In this document: positions 1 to 11,399 of the stretch, piece after piece
Layout: every line of letters begins with the position of its first letter
Position numbering within the stretch: the stretch's first letter is position 1
NCBI RefSeq assembly: GCF_900660445.2
Contig: NZ_LR214938.2
Location: forward strand, 124,001 to 188,000
Source of the DNA: Metamycoplasma salivarium
GTDB taxonomy: Bacteria; Bacillota_I; Bacilli_A; Mycoplasmatales; Metamycoplasmataceae
Reading direction: 5' to 3'
Length of the DNA: 64,000 nucleotides
Position numbers and translations under genes: made by a program
The notes under the pieces: generated by a model
The model's database searches: none
The model's input: the letters and a program-made list of their open reading frames with translations, nothing else
Told to the model about the DNA's origin: nothing

Positions 1-758
1 TTTAATAAAAATTGATAAATACTATATGGGCTTGTCATTTCAGGGTCAAGTCACAAACTTCCACCGCCTGTGCTTTTCCCAAATTTAGCACCTGTTTTTT
101 CATCTAGCAATAAATTTGTTACAAAAGCAATTGCATCATGATTTTCACCATGAGTTTTTCTGATCATTTCAAGACCAGTGGTAATATTTCCTCATTGATC
201 AGAACCACCCATTTGAATTTTGACATTTTCTTTTTCGTATAAAGTCTTAAAATCTCAACCTTGCAATAAAGAATAACTAAATTCAGTAAAGCTAAGTCCT
301 TGTTCTAATCTAGTTGCAATACTTTCTTTGCTAAGCAAATAATTTACATTAATAATAGTTCCAACATTTCTCAAAAAATCAATGATTGTTCAATTTTTAT
401 AAAAATCTAAATTATCAATAACCTTAATACCATATTTTTCAAGTTGCATTTTAATATGTGCTTTATTTTGTTCAACTGTTTTCAAATCCAAATATTTTCT
501 TTCAAATACTCTAAAGCTAGGATCTCCAATCATTCCAGTAATTCCACCAATAACTGCTATTGGGTTAATTCCAAACTTTTTAAATCTTAATAAACTAACA
601 ATTTGCACATAATTACCTAAATGCAAACTAATAGCAGAAGGATCAAAACCAGTATAAACTTTTACATTTTTATCTAGATTATTAAATTTATCAACATTAG
701 AAATATTATTTAAAATATTTCTTCTTTTGAACTCTTCAATTAAAGCATTATTTTTCAT
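1..758 (-). CDS. tyrS: Tyrosyl-tRNA synthetase (C-terminus outside window)
   Basis: Charges tRNA-Tyr with tyrosine in the cytoplasm; class I aminoacyl-tRNA synthetase. The start codon is at 756-758, with an AGGAGA-like site just upstream on the minus strand. The N-terminal part shows the HIGH-like signature GFDPSA...LHLGNYV, and the segment near the window edge has the KMSKS-equivalent KFGKS followed by LDPEMTSPYSIYQF, as in bacterial TyrS. About 252 of the usual ~410 residues are inside the window; the anticodon-binding and S4-like domains lie beyond position 1. It is transcribed divergently from the DegV gene. No T-box was seen upstream. Confidence 0.95.
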
Positions 759-800
759 TGATTTCTCCTAACAAAATCTCGAAATTTTTCAATCATTTAT

Positions 801-806
801 TATAAT
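801..806 (+). promoter_or_regulatory. Likely -10 box (TATAAT) in the tyrS/DegV divergent interval
   Basis: A perfect TATAAT lies 47 bases before the DegV-family start in the 94-base divergent interval. No convincing -35 is visible, which is usual in mycoplasmas. Confidence 0.35.
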
Positions 807-852
807 TGTAAAATTACTAATTTATATTTTATATAAATAAAAAGGATTAAAC

Positions 853-1737
853 ATGAAATTTAAAATAATTGTCGACTCATCATCTGGATTAACATGTTCT
901 CAAACCGAAGAATATGGCTGAACTTTATTACCTTTGCAAGCTGAAATTAATGGCAAAACTTATGAAATTGGCAAAAACTTAACAATTCATGATTTTGCAA
1001 AAATTTGAAATGAAAATCCCAAAAAATGTGATGCTAAAACAGCAGCTTGCATCCCTGCAACAATTATAAATATGGTCGAAGAGTATTCAAAAGATTATGA
1101 CAAAATCTTAATTTATACTATTTCAAAAGAACTTTCTTCACAAAACTCAATGTTAAAAACTATGTTTGCAGATAATGACAAAGTTTATATCATTGATAGT
1201 ACAAAATTGTCATATCTAATTGTTAAAGATTTACTTTTATTTGAAGAAGCCATGAAAAACGGTCAATCTTTTGAAGAAGCTTGCAAAATCTTTGCTGAAG
1301 AAGGGCCTAGACTTTTATTAATTCCTGAATTTAATGATGCTTTAGTTAAAGGTGGAAGGTTAACAAAACCCGCAGCTGCAATTGCAAGATTATTTAAAAT
1401 TGTTCCAATTATTCAATTTGGTCATGGTGCATTAACAAAATTTGGAATTGGTAGAGTGTTTAGAAAAACATTAGTAAAACAATTAATTGATATGAAAAAT
1501 GTTTATCCAAAGCCAATTGATGAAGATACTTATTTAATTTTACCTAATGCTGCACAACCTAAAATGCAAGAGATTGCAAAGGAATTAAAAGACTCAATTG
1601 ATTTTAAAGATGCATATGCAATTGATTTATCACCTGATATTTCAATTCATACTGGTGTTGGTGCTGTTTGTTTTACCATCACAAACATTCCAAAATCGAT
1701 TAAAGAGAAATTTTTTAAATTTGCAACAAAATACTAA
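853..1737 (+). CDS. DegV family fatty-acid-binding protein
   Basis: 294 residues, the normal DegV length. Family members bind a fatty acid and in Firmicutes can act as the carrier subunit (FakB) for a fatty-acid kinase that feeds phospholipid synthesis. Visible hallmarks are the N-terminal DSSSGL motif (residues 8-13), the central VKGGRLTKP and the C-terminal HTGVGA loop, which together line the ligand pocket. The start is preceded by AAAGGATTAA. It is a single-gene unit between divergent tyrS and a weak terminator. No fakA kinase gene is in the window, so the FakB role is inferred from the family. Confidence 0.88.
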
Positions 1738-1752
1738 TTTACAAACAAAATT

Positions 1753-1774
1753 TCAAGCCAAAACTTGATTTTTT
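1753..1774 (+). terminator. Weak rho-independent terminator after the DegV gene
   Basis: TCAAG / CTTGA stem (1753-1757 with 1764-1768), six-base loop, then a run of T. Confidence 0.45.
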
Positions 1775-1897
1775 GTTATTTCTTAGTTAACATTTGTAAA
1801 TGCAAGCAATAAATAAATATAATTAAAATAATAAATATTAAAGTTAAGGTATCATTTATTTTTCTTAGATAATAAATGTTTTTTAAAAGGGGTTAAA

Positions 1898-4800
1898 ATG
1901 AAACAGATCTTTGCTGCTAATTTGTCTGCAATTAGAAAATTTGATGTTAAAAAATTACAATCATCAAAGCATTTTAAATTAATTAACAACTTATTAGATA
2001 TAAAATCACGTGGAGATAATGCCACACTTTTTAGAGTATCAGATATTAACAGAGATTTAAAAAAAGTTGTTGGAATTAAAAACCTACAAGAAATTTTTAA
2101 TAATGTCAAATTTAAAATTCCTTTAAAAACTTCAACAAATGGTAATACAAAATGAATTAGAACATTAAGAAATGTCCATGACAAATATGGATTTTATTTA
2201 TGAGCTAAACAATTTGATTATTTTTTAACTCCAAGAATGCTAAATAACATTGAAAATAATGAAACTAAATGAATTGAAACTTATAAGAAAGAAATTATTC
2301 AAGATAATGAAAATTTCTTAAAACAATGAAAATTAAGTGCTAAAAAAGTTGAAGAAATTTATGCAGAAACTAACATTTGACCTTTGTTTATTGGAACATA
2401 TTTTTTAAAGTTTAGAAAAGATGATGCTTATTTATATGCACCTTTAGTTTTAAAAGCAGTTAAAATCACATTTTCAGAAAATGATGCTTTTATTGAAAAC
2501 ATGGACGAAAACATTATCATCAATGAGAAAATTAAATATTTAATTGAACAACACAGTGATTTTAAATTGCCTATTTTAGTTGATGGTGAAGATGTTACCT
2601 TATCTGAAGCTTTAATCTCGTTAGATAAGATTGACAAAAGATTTATGCCCCGCAGTGATGGTCATAAAATTTGCTTTGAACCTTTTGAAGAATTAAACAA
2701 AAGTGATTTTCAAAACACAGCAACTATTGAACTTATGCCTGGAACTTGTTTAATTACATGTAATTCCGGGGGTACAAAATTAAGAGAAGCTGTCATTAAT
2801 TTAATTGCTAATGACAAAATTGATAAATTAATTCGAATTGATGATTTAAAAGATTATGCTAAAGAAGCATATGAGAAGGCACTAGAAAAAAATAATATTG
2901 CACGTGTTACAGCATCAGATTTTTCGCAAGAAAAAGCAATTATTGGAACAATATCAAATTCAGCAATCATTATAGGGCCTCCAGGGACTGGAAAATCTCA
3001 AACTATTGCTAATATCTTAGTAAACATTGCTAAAGAAAATAAAAAAGCATTATTTATTTCACAAAAAAAAGTAGCTTTAGATGTTGTTTTAAAAAGACTT
3101 GGTAAATATCAAAACATGCTATTTCAATTTTCAGAAACTGCTAAAGTTACTCAAGGTGAAAAAGAATATTTTTATAAACCTATTATTGAATATTTTAAAC
3201 AAATTAATGAGATTCAAGCTCCTTCTAATTTAAAAAATTACAACTCAAGTTTCTTTACTAAACCTGAAATTAATTATTTAAAAACCAAAACGGAATTAGG
3301 TGAGTTTTTTGTTAAAGACTTAGATGCTTATAATGATTTAAAATCAAAAGCAAATCCATCTAAGAGTGCAGAAATATTATTAAAATTCTATAAACTTTAC
3401 AACAAATTTGCATCTAAAAATGAATTTCTAACTTTCTTTAATAACTATAAAAAATGGCCTCGTAAGAAAATTGCCATTAAAACTGGTTATTTAAAAACAA
3501 AAGATACAATTTGGAAATTATTATCACCAAAATTTTTATGTAAATGACATTTAACTAAAAAAATTACTAAACTTTATAAAAAATATCTAAGCAAATTTGA
3601 CATTGAAGATTTAGTTCAAATGTCTAACTTCATCAGGTTAAATGCTTTTATTGAATTTGATAAAAAAGAAAAAGAATATGAAAAATTCTTAAGCACAAGA
3701 AAATTAAGCAATACAACTCCTGAACTTTTAGAAGCAATTTACAATAATTGTGCTTTTTATGCAAAACAAAGACTTGATAAATACCGTCAAAAAGGTGAAT
3801 ATGAACGTCAAAAATTAAACCAATTTTTTGGCCGTTTAGAAAGAAAAATAAACCCTCCATATATTATCACTTCACTATTTGAAGACATTATCAAAGAAGT
3901 TTATAACATCTTTGTCGGAACTCCTGAAGTTTTAGGAAACTTTGTCAATTTTGACAAAGATAAATATGATTATGTAATTTTTGATGAAGCATCTCAAATT
4001 TATATTGAAAAAGCAATTCCTTTTATTTCTGTTGCAAACAAAGTTATTGTTGCTGGTGATAACCAACAAATGCAACCATCAAACTGGTTTTCAACTCGTG
4101 ATGAAAGTGATGATGAATATAGTGAAGAAGAAATTACTTCATTATTAGATTGAGCAATTCATAATCATTTACCTAAATATGTCTTGGAAATGAACTACCG
4201 TTCAAATTCCTCAGAACTTGTTCTATTTTCAAGCAAAGAATTTTATGATTCTAATTTAAAGGGGCTTGACAGTTTTAATGTTAAAGAAAAAACAAGTATT
4301 GATGTAATCAATGTTAAAGGTATCTGAGAAGATAATCGTAACAAAATTGAATGTACTAAGATGATTAGTGTTTGCGAAAAATATTTAAACAAATATGAAT
4401 CAATTATTTTACTTGCATTTAATAGAAAGCAACAAGATTATATTCGTGAACAAATTGTTTTAACGTCTCCTAAAATATTTGCAGCTTTAGAAGATAAAGT
4501 AATTTTAAGAAATATTGAAAATATCCAAGGTGATGAAGCTGATTTAGTTATAGCATCAGTAGGTTATACCTCAAAAACTTCACTTCATGCAACATATATA
4601 GGTTCTAAAAAAGGAAGAAATGCCTTAAATGTTGCAATTACAAGAGCAAAAGATAAAATGATTGTTATAAAATCAATTTCAGCTAATGAAATAGATCCTA
4701 AAAACGATAATTTAATGACATTTAAAAAATGATTAGCTTATATTGAATTAAATAGCGACAAAAAGAAAAAATATGCTTCAATTGTTCAAGATGAATCAAC

Positions 4801-5137
4801 AAACACAATGTTAGAAAAATCTCATTTTGTGTTTGAACTTACAAATTGATTAAAAGATCAACAATTTGCAAAAAATATTGACTTAGAATTAAATTACTGC
4901 ATTGGCTCTTACACTGTTGATATCGCTTTATTTGATAATAAGAAGAAAACATTTTTATTAGGTTTAACAATTGACGACTCAACAAATGCTGATAATGTCG
5001 ATAATTTCATTTCAGAACGGATTAAAAACGATTTTATGTCTGTTAAAGGATATCCAATTTATCGGATCTCTAAATTTAGATTTAGTGATGAAAAACAAGC
5101 ATTAGTTAAATTTATTACTGCTTTATTAACCAAATAA
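1898..5137 (+). CDS. SF1 (Upf1/AAA_11-AAA_12-like) helicase with C-terminal Vsr/DUF559-like domain
   Basis: A 1,079-residue protein, continuous with TGA as Trp, with start after AAAAGGGG. Walker A GPPGTGKS lies near residue 365 and Walker B FDEASQ near 695; GDNQQMQP, NYRSNSS, NIQGDEADL and NVAITRAKDK follow, the order expected for superfamily I Upf1-like helicases (AAA_11 then AAA_12). The last ~110 residues contain ELNYCIGSYTVDIALFD and FLLGLTIDD, resembling the Vsr-fold domain often fused to such helicases, but the usual acidic residue after LLG is Thr, so nuclease activity is uncertain. The ATPase core is split by a ~300-residue lysine-rich insert. DNA repair or defence is possible; the exact role is unknown. 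Confidence 0.85.
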
Positions 5138-5183
5138 TTTAGTTGTTTAACCTTAGTTATTAAAAAAATGATTTGTAATTCTT

Positions 5184-5337
5184 TATAATTTAATTGTCTA
5201 GATAGTTTTAGACATTGAAAAGTGTTAAATGTTAGAGAATATTAAGCTAGTAAACATTCCTAATTTATATATGCATATATATAACAAAGGTAATAAACAA
5301 ACTTTGCAATAGCAATCAATTTTGCTATTGTTTTTTT
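5184..5337 (+). promoter_or_regulatory. Promoter and structured leader with internal terminator, DUF885 copy 1
   Basis: TATAAT (5184-5189) is followed seven bases later by a 5' hairpin GTCTA/TAGAC (5196-5200 with 5209-5213), then a conserved AAGTG...TAAATGTTA.AGAATATTA block, and a perfect 9-bp stem CAATAGCAA/TTGCTATTG (5307-5315 with 5322-5330) ending in seven T. The lipoprotein start is 88 bases further. The same layout precedes the two downstream paralogues. It may be an attenuator, or a short RNA with its own terminator. No T-box TGGNACC motif or known riboswitch core was recognised. Confidence 0.6.
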
Positions 5338-5425
5338 ATTCTTAGCTTTTTATACTTTCAATATATAAATAATTTAAATTAATTAATTTTTTTATCAAAA
5401 ATCTATAAAGAAAGGTTGAAAATCA

Positions 5426-8097
5426 ATGTTAAAAAGAAACAAAATTCTTTTGTCAACATTAGGTGTATTTGCCGCAATTGCACCAATTGCAATTATTTCA
5501 AGTAGTTGTAGTGAAAGAAGGATCAAAAAATACCTTAATAGTGTTGAATTAAAGGAATTTGAAAAAGAATATCATCTAGTGAAACCATCAAATATCAACG
5601 ATGAAGATATTATTAAAAACCTGCCAAAATTACAAGATGGTTACACTGCGGAAGTTATTAAAAAAGAAGCAGACGATGAAAAAGGACATTAACAGTTACT
5701 TATAAAATCATTCACGCAAATAGCAAATTAGAAGTAACTAAAACTAAAACTTTTACCGGATTTAAAACTAATGCCGATGTGCAAAAAGACATCGAAGTTG
5801 CAAACCAAATTCTTGCTTTAAGAAAGAAATTTAATGATGAATTTGGAACACAATTTTCTTCATTTCCAGACAAAGATGAAAATGAAAAAGCTATTAAGTT
5901 TATTCAAGGTTACATTGATGAAATTAACAAAATTGACACCACAACTCTTGATGCAAATGTTTTAGCATGAGCAAGTGGTTTGAAATACAATTGAGAAATT
6001 CAAAAAGGTAACTATGAAAATGGTTTAAGATACTTGCTTGCAAACTTTGGTCGTGGACCTGCACGTACTTATATAGCTAACTCATTTTATTCTTCTAGTT
6101 TAGGTGTAAGTAGCCAAGATATGGCAATTAAGTGATATAACACCTTAAAAGAAGCTATCGAACAAAAAATTGTACCTTCAAAAATTTTCATCAAAAATAA
6201 TATTGCCGCATTTTTGAAAAACAAATACGCTGCTAAATTAAATGCGTTTTTAAGTGGCTCTGAAGAAACAAAAACTGTTAAAGATTTAATTGGATTTGAT
6301 AGAACCAAAGCAGAATCTTCATATACAAGCCAAGATTATATTGATAGATTCTATGACTATTATGTTAATGAATATTACAAAGCAAGTGAATATTGTAAGG
6401 GTGAAGATATTCAAGATTTAGCAATTTCTAAAAAAGAAATTGCTAAACACAAAGAACTTGAAAATATTATTGAAATCAAACATAATGGAACATATACAAA
6501 AATATATGGTTTAGGTTTAACTGAAAAAGATTTAAATGAAAAGAAAGCAGGATTAGGTTATATTCCTGGTAAACCAAATGGTTTGACTGGTAAACAAATT
6601 TATCAACAAATTTTAAAAGCCAATACAACATCAAATCTAACTGATGATCAAGTTAATAAAAAGGGTGTTGATTCTACTAAATCGTCAGTTGAAAACATGA
6701 AAACAATTGCTAATGCTACCGCTGATTTGATCGCAGGAAAAGGTAAAGATTGAACTTCTAAAATTAAATATGATGCTGATGGAATAGGAACAGGTACACC
6801 TCAAGAACTTACATTAGAAATTAGAAAAAATGGCCAAATTAGTTTAGAAAACTTTAATAAGTGGTTAAATGCAGAAGATTTCTTCTTTGGTCGTGAAGAT
6901 GCAAGTTACTATACTGATGAACATAAAAAAGAACTTGACGATGACCCTAATTTAAAAAATGCTCACACCGAACTTACAACATTTGGTTACGATTTTCTTA
7001 AATCAAGTAGCAATCCATATGGAAGCATTACAAATTCGCAATTCTACTATGGTGCTTTAGAAGCATTTAAAGGTTATGAACAATTTAAGAAAACTACTCA
7101 ATCATATGGTAGAACATTCTTTTCAAAAAATGTTCCTGATTACAATATCCAAACATATCAATATGCTGAAAGAGAATATGAAGGAGTTGGAGCATATAGT
7201 TCTGCAGTACAAAAATTTATGTTTAACTGTGATCCATATTATAGTTTACCAAAATGGTCTGTAACATCATTTGCAAACCATGAAAGTATGATGGGACACC
7301 ATAATCAACTTATGTATGCACAACACCATTTAGCACAAATTGATGGAAAAAGTTTAGGAGCTAGAACATTTAACTATACCTCATATATTGAAGGATGAGC
7401 TTTATTTATGGAATGATTTGGTATTGAAGCTGGATTCTATGGAACTCCTGATTATGCAAGCACAAATTACTATGCAATGCCAAAAGACTTTAGCTTTGCC
7501 AAGGGTATTACATCATTTGCAAATGCTGATAATGTTTCAAAGCCTGAAATTATTGATCAAATCAAAAAACTACATGGTGGAGTTTATTGAAATAAAGTTG
7601 CTCAAATCACTGACTATACAAATAAAGATGAACAACATGCTCGTGATGCTATTAAATTAGCTAACATGTTACAATACTTTGGTGCATTAAATGAAGCACA
7701 ATTACGTAACATGCGTTTAGCAGTTGACACTGCATACCATGGCGTAAGTGTTCAAGGAAATTCAGAATTGGAAAGTGGAATTTCAATCAAACAAGCTAGA
7801 GAATATATGTCTAAAAACTCTGCTTTAGGTATTGGTGATATTACATCAGAATCTAAACGTTACTTCAATTATGTAGGTCAAGCTACTTCATATAACTCAG
7901 GTAAAGAAGTATTTTTAGACCTATACAAGAAAGTTCATGAAAAATTAGGATTAACAAGAGAACAATTTATTAATGCTAAAAATGAACTAGGTGAACATGG
8001 TGAGATTAAGAAATTCTTTGACTGATTATTAAGAAATAGTGCCTTGCCTATTGGAACTATTGAAGAAGTAATTTCAAGAGTTTATGGTCTAAAATAA
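5426..8097 (+). pseudogene. DUF885-family lipoprotein, copy 1 (frameshifted)
   Basis: Restored, this would be a ~890-residue lipoprotein. It opens with a lysine-rich signal peptide and lipobox IISSSC, preceded by AAAGAAAGG. Residues ~35-115 form a module like the Lipoprotein_17 variable-surface domain, ending TFTGFKT. The C-terminal ~450 residues match DUF885 (a metallopeptidase-like family of unknown substrate): NHESMMGHHNQ, YIEGWALFMEWFG, LRNMRLAVDTAYHG and GQATSYNSGKEV. One A is missing at about 5686 (GGACATTA where copy 2 has GGAACATTA), so the frame ends at TAA 5690-5692; the rest is open to the TAA at 8095-8097. As written only 88 residues are made. A sequencing error or a reversible mutation cannot be excluded. 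Confidence 0.85.
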
Positions 8098-8112
8098 CAC
8101 TCTAAATTAGAA

Positions 8113-8142
8113 AATGAGGGAATAAAACTTCCTTCATTTTTT
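8113..8142 (+). terminator. Rho-independent terminator after DUF885 copy 1
   Basis: Ten-pair stem AATGAGGGAA / TTCCTTCATT (8113-8122 with 8129-8138, one G-U pair) followed by T residues. A near-identical hairpin follows copy 2. Confidence 0.85.
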
Positions 8143-8204
8143 GTTAAAAAAACAAATTGTTATAAGAAAGTTATGAATTTCAATTTTTAGTTTTAGCCTT
8201 TTAT

Positions 8205-8348
8205 TATAATTAAATAGTCTATTAAATTTTTAGACGTTAGAAGTGCTAAATGTTACAGAATATTAGGCTAATAGCCATTAATTTAAAATATAACAAATAC
8301 ATAATATAAAAGCCTTGCAATAGCAATCCATATTTGTTATTACTTTTT
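8205..8348 (+). promoter_or_regulatory. Promoter and structured leader with internal terminator, DUF885 copy 2
   Basis: This occupies most of the 340-base gap between copies 1 and 2. TATAAT at 8205-8210, hairpin GTCTA/TAGAC (8217-8221 with 8231-8235), the block AAGTGCTAAATGTTACAG, a short GGCT/AGCC hairpin, then a terminator-like stem CAATAGCAA / TTGTTATTA (8318-8326 with 8334-8342). Relative to copy 1 the stem has a C-to-T change that keeps pairing as G-U, plus one terminal mismatch. The spacing from TATAAT to the first hairpin equals that of copies 1 and 3. Confidence 0.6.
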
Positions 8349-8437
8349 ATTTTTCTTAACTTTTTCACTTCAATATATACAAACAAATTAAATTAATTTT
8401 TGTATAAAAAAACAAATAAGAAAGGTCAAAAAAACTA

Positions 8438-11095
8438 ATGTTAAAAAGGAATAAAATTCTTTTATCAGCAGCAGGTGTTTTTGCGTCAATTGCACCAATT
8501 GCAATTATTTCAAGTAGTTGTAGTGAAAAAAGAATTAAAAAATATCTTAATAGCGTTGAAATAAAAGATTTTGAAAAACAATATCACTTAGTAAAACCAT
8601 CAGATATTAGCAATGAAGATATTATCAAAAATTTACCAAAATTGCAAGATGGTTACACTGCAGAAGTTATCAAAAAAGAAGCTGATGATGCTAAAGGAAC
8701 ATTAACTGTTACTTACAAAGTTATTCACGCAGAAACCAAATTAGAATCTACTAAAACTAAAACTTTTACTGGATTTAAAACAAATGCTGATGCTACAAAA
8801 GATATTGAAGTTGCAAAGCAAATTATTGATTTAAAAAATAAATTTGAACAAGAATTTGGCGCAAACATTTCTTCTTTCCCAACTAAAGAAGAAAATGAAA
8901 AAGCAATTACTTTAATTCAAAAATACATTGACGAAATTAATAAAATTGATACTTCAAAATTAGACACTAATGTTGTTGCATGAGCAAGTGGTTTGAAATA
9001 CAACTGAGAAATTCAACAAGGTAATTATAAAAATGGCCTTAGATATTTACTTGCCTCATTTTATTGAGGTGCATCAAGTACATATGTTGCAAACTCATTC
9101 TATGGTAATATTGGTCTTCATGATGCGAAAACTGCTAAAAAATGATACGATGCATTAAAAGATGCTATTGCAGAAAAAATTGTTCCATCAAAAATTTTCA
9201 TTAAAAACAATATTCAATGAATAATGAGAAATATTTATGCAAGCAAATTAAGCGCATTTCTAAATGGAACCGATGAAACTAAAACGGTTAAAGAAATAAT
9301 TGGTTTTGATAGAACAAAATCTGAGGCCAGTTACACAAAACAAGATTGAATTGATAGATTTTATGACTTGTATGTTGATGAATATTACAAAGCAAGTGAA
9401 TATGGTGAAGGTGAAAACATTCCTGAACTTAAAATTTCTAAGTCAAAAATTGCTGGGCTTGATGAAAAAGAACAAATTATTGAAATTGAAAACAAAAAAG
9501 TCTATGGACTTGGATTAACAGATAAAGATTTAAACCAAAAAAATGCTGGTTTAGGTTACATTCCTGGAAAACCTGGACAATTGACTGGTAAAGAAATTTA
9601 TGCACAAATTTTAAAAATGAATACTACATCTGATTTAACTGATGATGAAGTTAATAAAAAAGGTATCAATACTACAAAATCTGCAGAAGACAATATGAAA
9701 ACTATTGCTAATGAAGTTGCAGATTTAATTGCGGGCAAAGGCAAAGATTGATCTGCAACAGTTGATTATGATAGTGATGGTTTAGGCCCTGACCCTGTCA
9801 AAGAAGTAACATTTAAAATCAGAGAAAATGGTCAAGTTAACTTAACAGAATTTAATAAATGATTAAATGCAGAAGACTTCTTCTTTGGTAGAGAAAAGAA
9901 AGAATACTATACTCAAGAATTAAAGAAGAGTTTAGAAGATGACCCTAATTTAAAAAATGCTCGTGCTGAATTAACTAAATTTGGTTATGATCATTTAAAA
10001 GGTGACAACACTGCTTACAATAGCATTACAAATGATCAATTCTACTACGGTGCTTTAGAAGCATTTAAAGGCTATGAACAATTTAAGAAAACCACACAAG
10101 AATATGGTAGAACATTCTTCCCTAAAGAAGTTCCTGACTATGATATTCAAACCTACAATTATTCAGATAGAGCTGATGAAGGTGTTGGTGCATATAGCTC
10201 TAATGTAATGAAATTTATGTTTAATGCTGATCCATATTACAGCTTACCAAAATGATCTGTAACATCATTTGCAAACCATGAAAGTATGATGGGACACCAC
10301 AACCAAATTATGTATGCTCAAAGACATTTAGCAAAAATTGATGGAAAAAATCTAGGTGCCGATACATTCGACTATACATCATATGTTGAAGGATGAGCAT
10401 TATTTATGGAATGATTTGGTATTGAAGCTGGATTTTATGGAACTCCAGATTATGCAAGCAAAAATTATTATGGAATGCCTAAAGACTTTAGCTTTGCTAA
10501 AGGTATTACATCATTTGCAAATGCTGATAATGTTTCAAAACCTGAAATTATTGACCAAATTAAGAAATTACATGGTGGAGTTTACTGAAGCAAAGTTGCT
10601 CAACTTAACAAATACGATGGTAAAGATGAACAACATGCTAGAGATGCTATTAAATTAGCTAACATGTTGCAATACTTTGGTGCATTAAACGAAGCACAAC
10701 TACGTAACATGCGTTTAGCAGTTGACACTGCATACCATGGTGCTGGTGTAACTAAGAGTGGAGAATTAGATAAAGGTATCTCAATGAAAGAAGCTAGAGA
10801 ATATATGCATAAAAACTCAGCTTTAGGTTTTGGAGATATTACCTCTGAATCAAGACGTTACTTCAACTATGTTGGCCAAGCTACTTCATATAACTCAGGT
10901 AAAGAAGTATTCTTAGACTTATACAAGAAAGTTCATGAAAAATTAGGATTAACAAGAGAACAATTTATTAATGCTAAAAATGAACTAGGTGAACATGGTG
11001 AAATTAAGAAATTCTTTGACTGATTATTAAAGAACTCAGCATTACCTATGGGAACTATTGAAGAAGTAATTTCAAGAGTTTACGGCTTAAAATAA
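8438..11095 (+). CDS. DUF885-family lipoprotein, copy 2 (intact)
   Basis: 885 residues, predicted to be anchored outside the membrane by the lipobox IISSSC (Cys about residue 28). Residues ~35-115 are a Lipoprotein_17-like module ending TFTGFKT, followed by a helical region and the DUF885 core in the C-terminal half. Core motifs are NHESMMGHHNQ (putative metal site of the form HExxxGHH), YVEGWALFMEWFG, LRNMRLAVDTAYHG and GDITSESRRYFNYVGQATSYNSG. DUF885 is related to gluzincin-type metallopeptidases, so an extracellular peptidase is a reasonable inference; the substrate is unknown. AAGAAAGG precedes the start. It is flanked by its own leader and terminator, so it is probably a separate transcript from its paralogues. 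Confidence 0.9.
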
Positions 11096-11110
11096 TATTT
11101 TAAATTACAA

Positions 11111-11140
11111 AATGAGGGAACTAAAATTCCTTCATTTTTG
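11111..11140 (+). terminator. Rho-independent terminator after DUF885 copy 2
   Basis: AATGAGGGAA / TTCCTTCATT (11111-11120 with 11127-11136) plus T-run, almost the same as the hairpin after copy 1. Confidence 0.85.
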
Positions 11141-11193
11141 TTATTTTTTGTTCATTAATCTACAAATTTCTTATATTACAAAATGCAGTTTAT

Positions 11194-11327
11194 TATAATT
11201 AAATAGTCTAACATAGACAAATAGATAAGTGAATGATAAAAAATAACATTAGGAAGATAGCAAGTTTGTATCACAAACTAAATATAAATTCCTGTCAATA
11301 GCAGCTAATTTTGCTATTGATTTTTAT
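11194..11327 (+). promoter_or_regulatory. Promoter and structured leader with internal terminator, DUF885 copy 3
   Basis: This fills most of the 304-base gap before copy 3. TATAAT at 11194-11199, hairpin GTCTA/TAGAC with a three-base loop (11206-11210 with 11214-11218), then AAGTG, a hairpin AGTTTG/CAAACT, and a perfect stem TCAATAGCA / TGCTATTGA (11295-11303 with 11312-11320) followed by TTTTTATTTT. The middle differs from copies 1 and 2, but the two end elements and their spacing are kept. Confidence 0.55.
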
Positions 11328-11399
11328 TTTTTATAGACTAACTTTTTTTGATTTTTAACATTTTAATAATAAATATGAAAGGAATTAAATAACTAGTTT

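Noticed and set aside
1852-2184. 110-residue minus-strand frame near the start of the helicase gene
   Set aside because: Shadow of the helicase gene; no family features.
5184-5337. T-box, purine, TPP or preQ1 riboswitch as explanation of the DUF885 leader
   Set aside because: No TGGNACCGCG, CTGAGA or other core consensus could be found; recorded as unknown leader instead.
7076-7660. Frames of Met/Leu/Gln-rich peptides within DUF885 genes
   Set aside because: Alternative-frame shadows that recur at the same place in all three paralogues.
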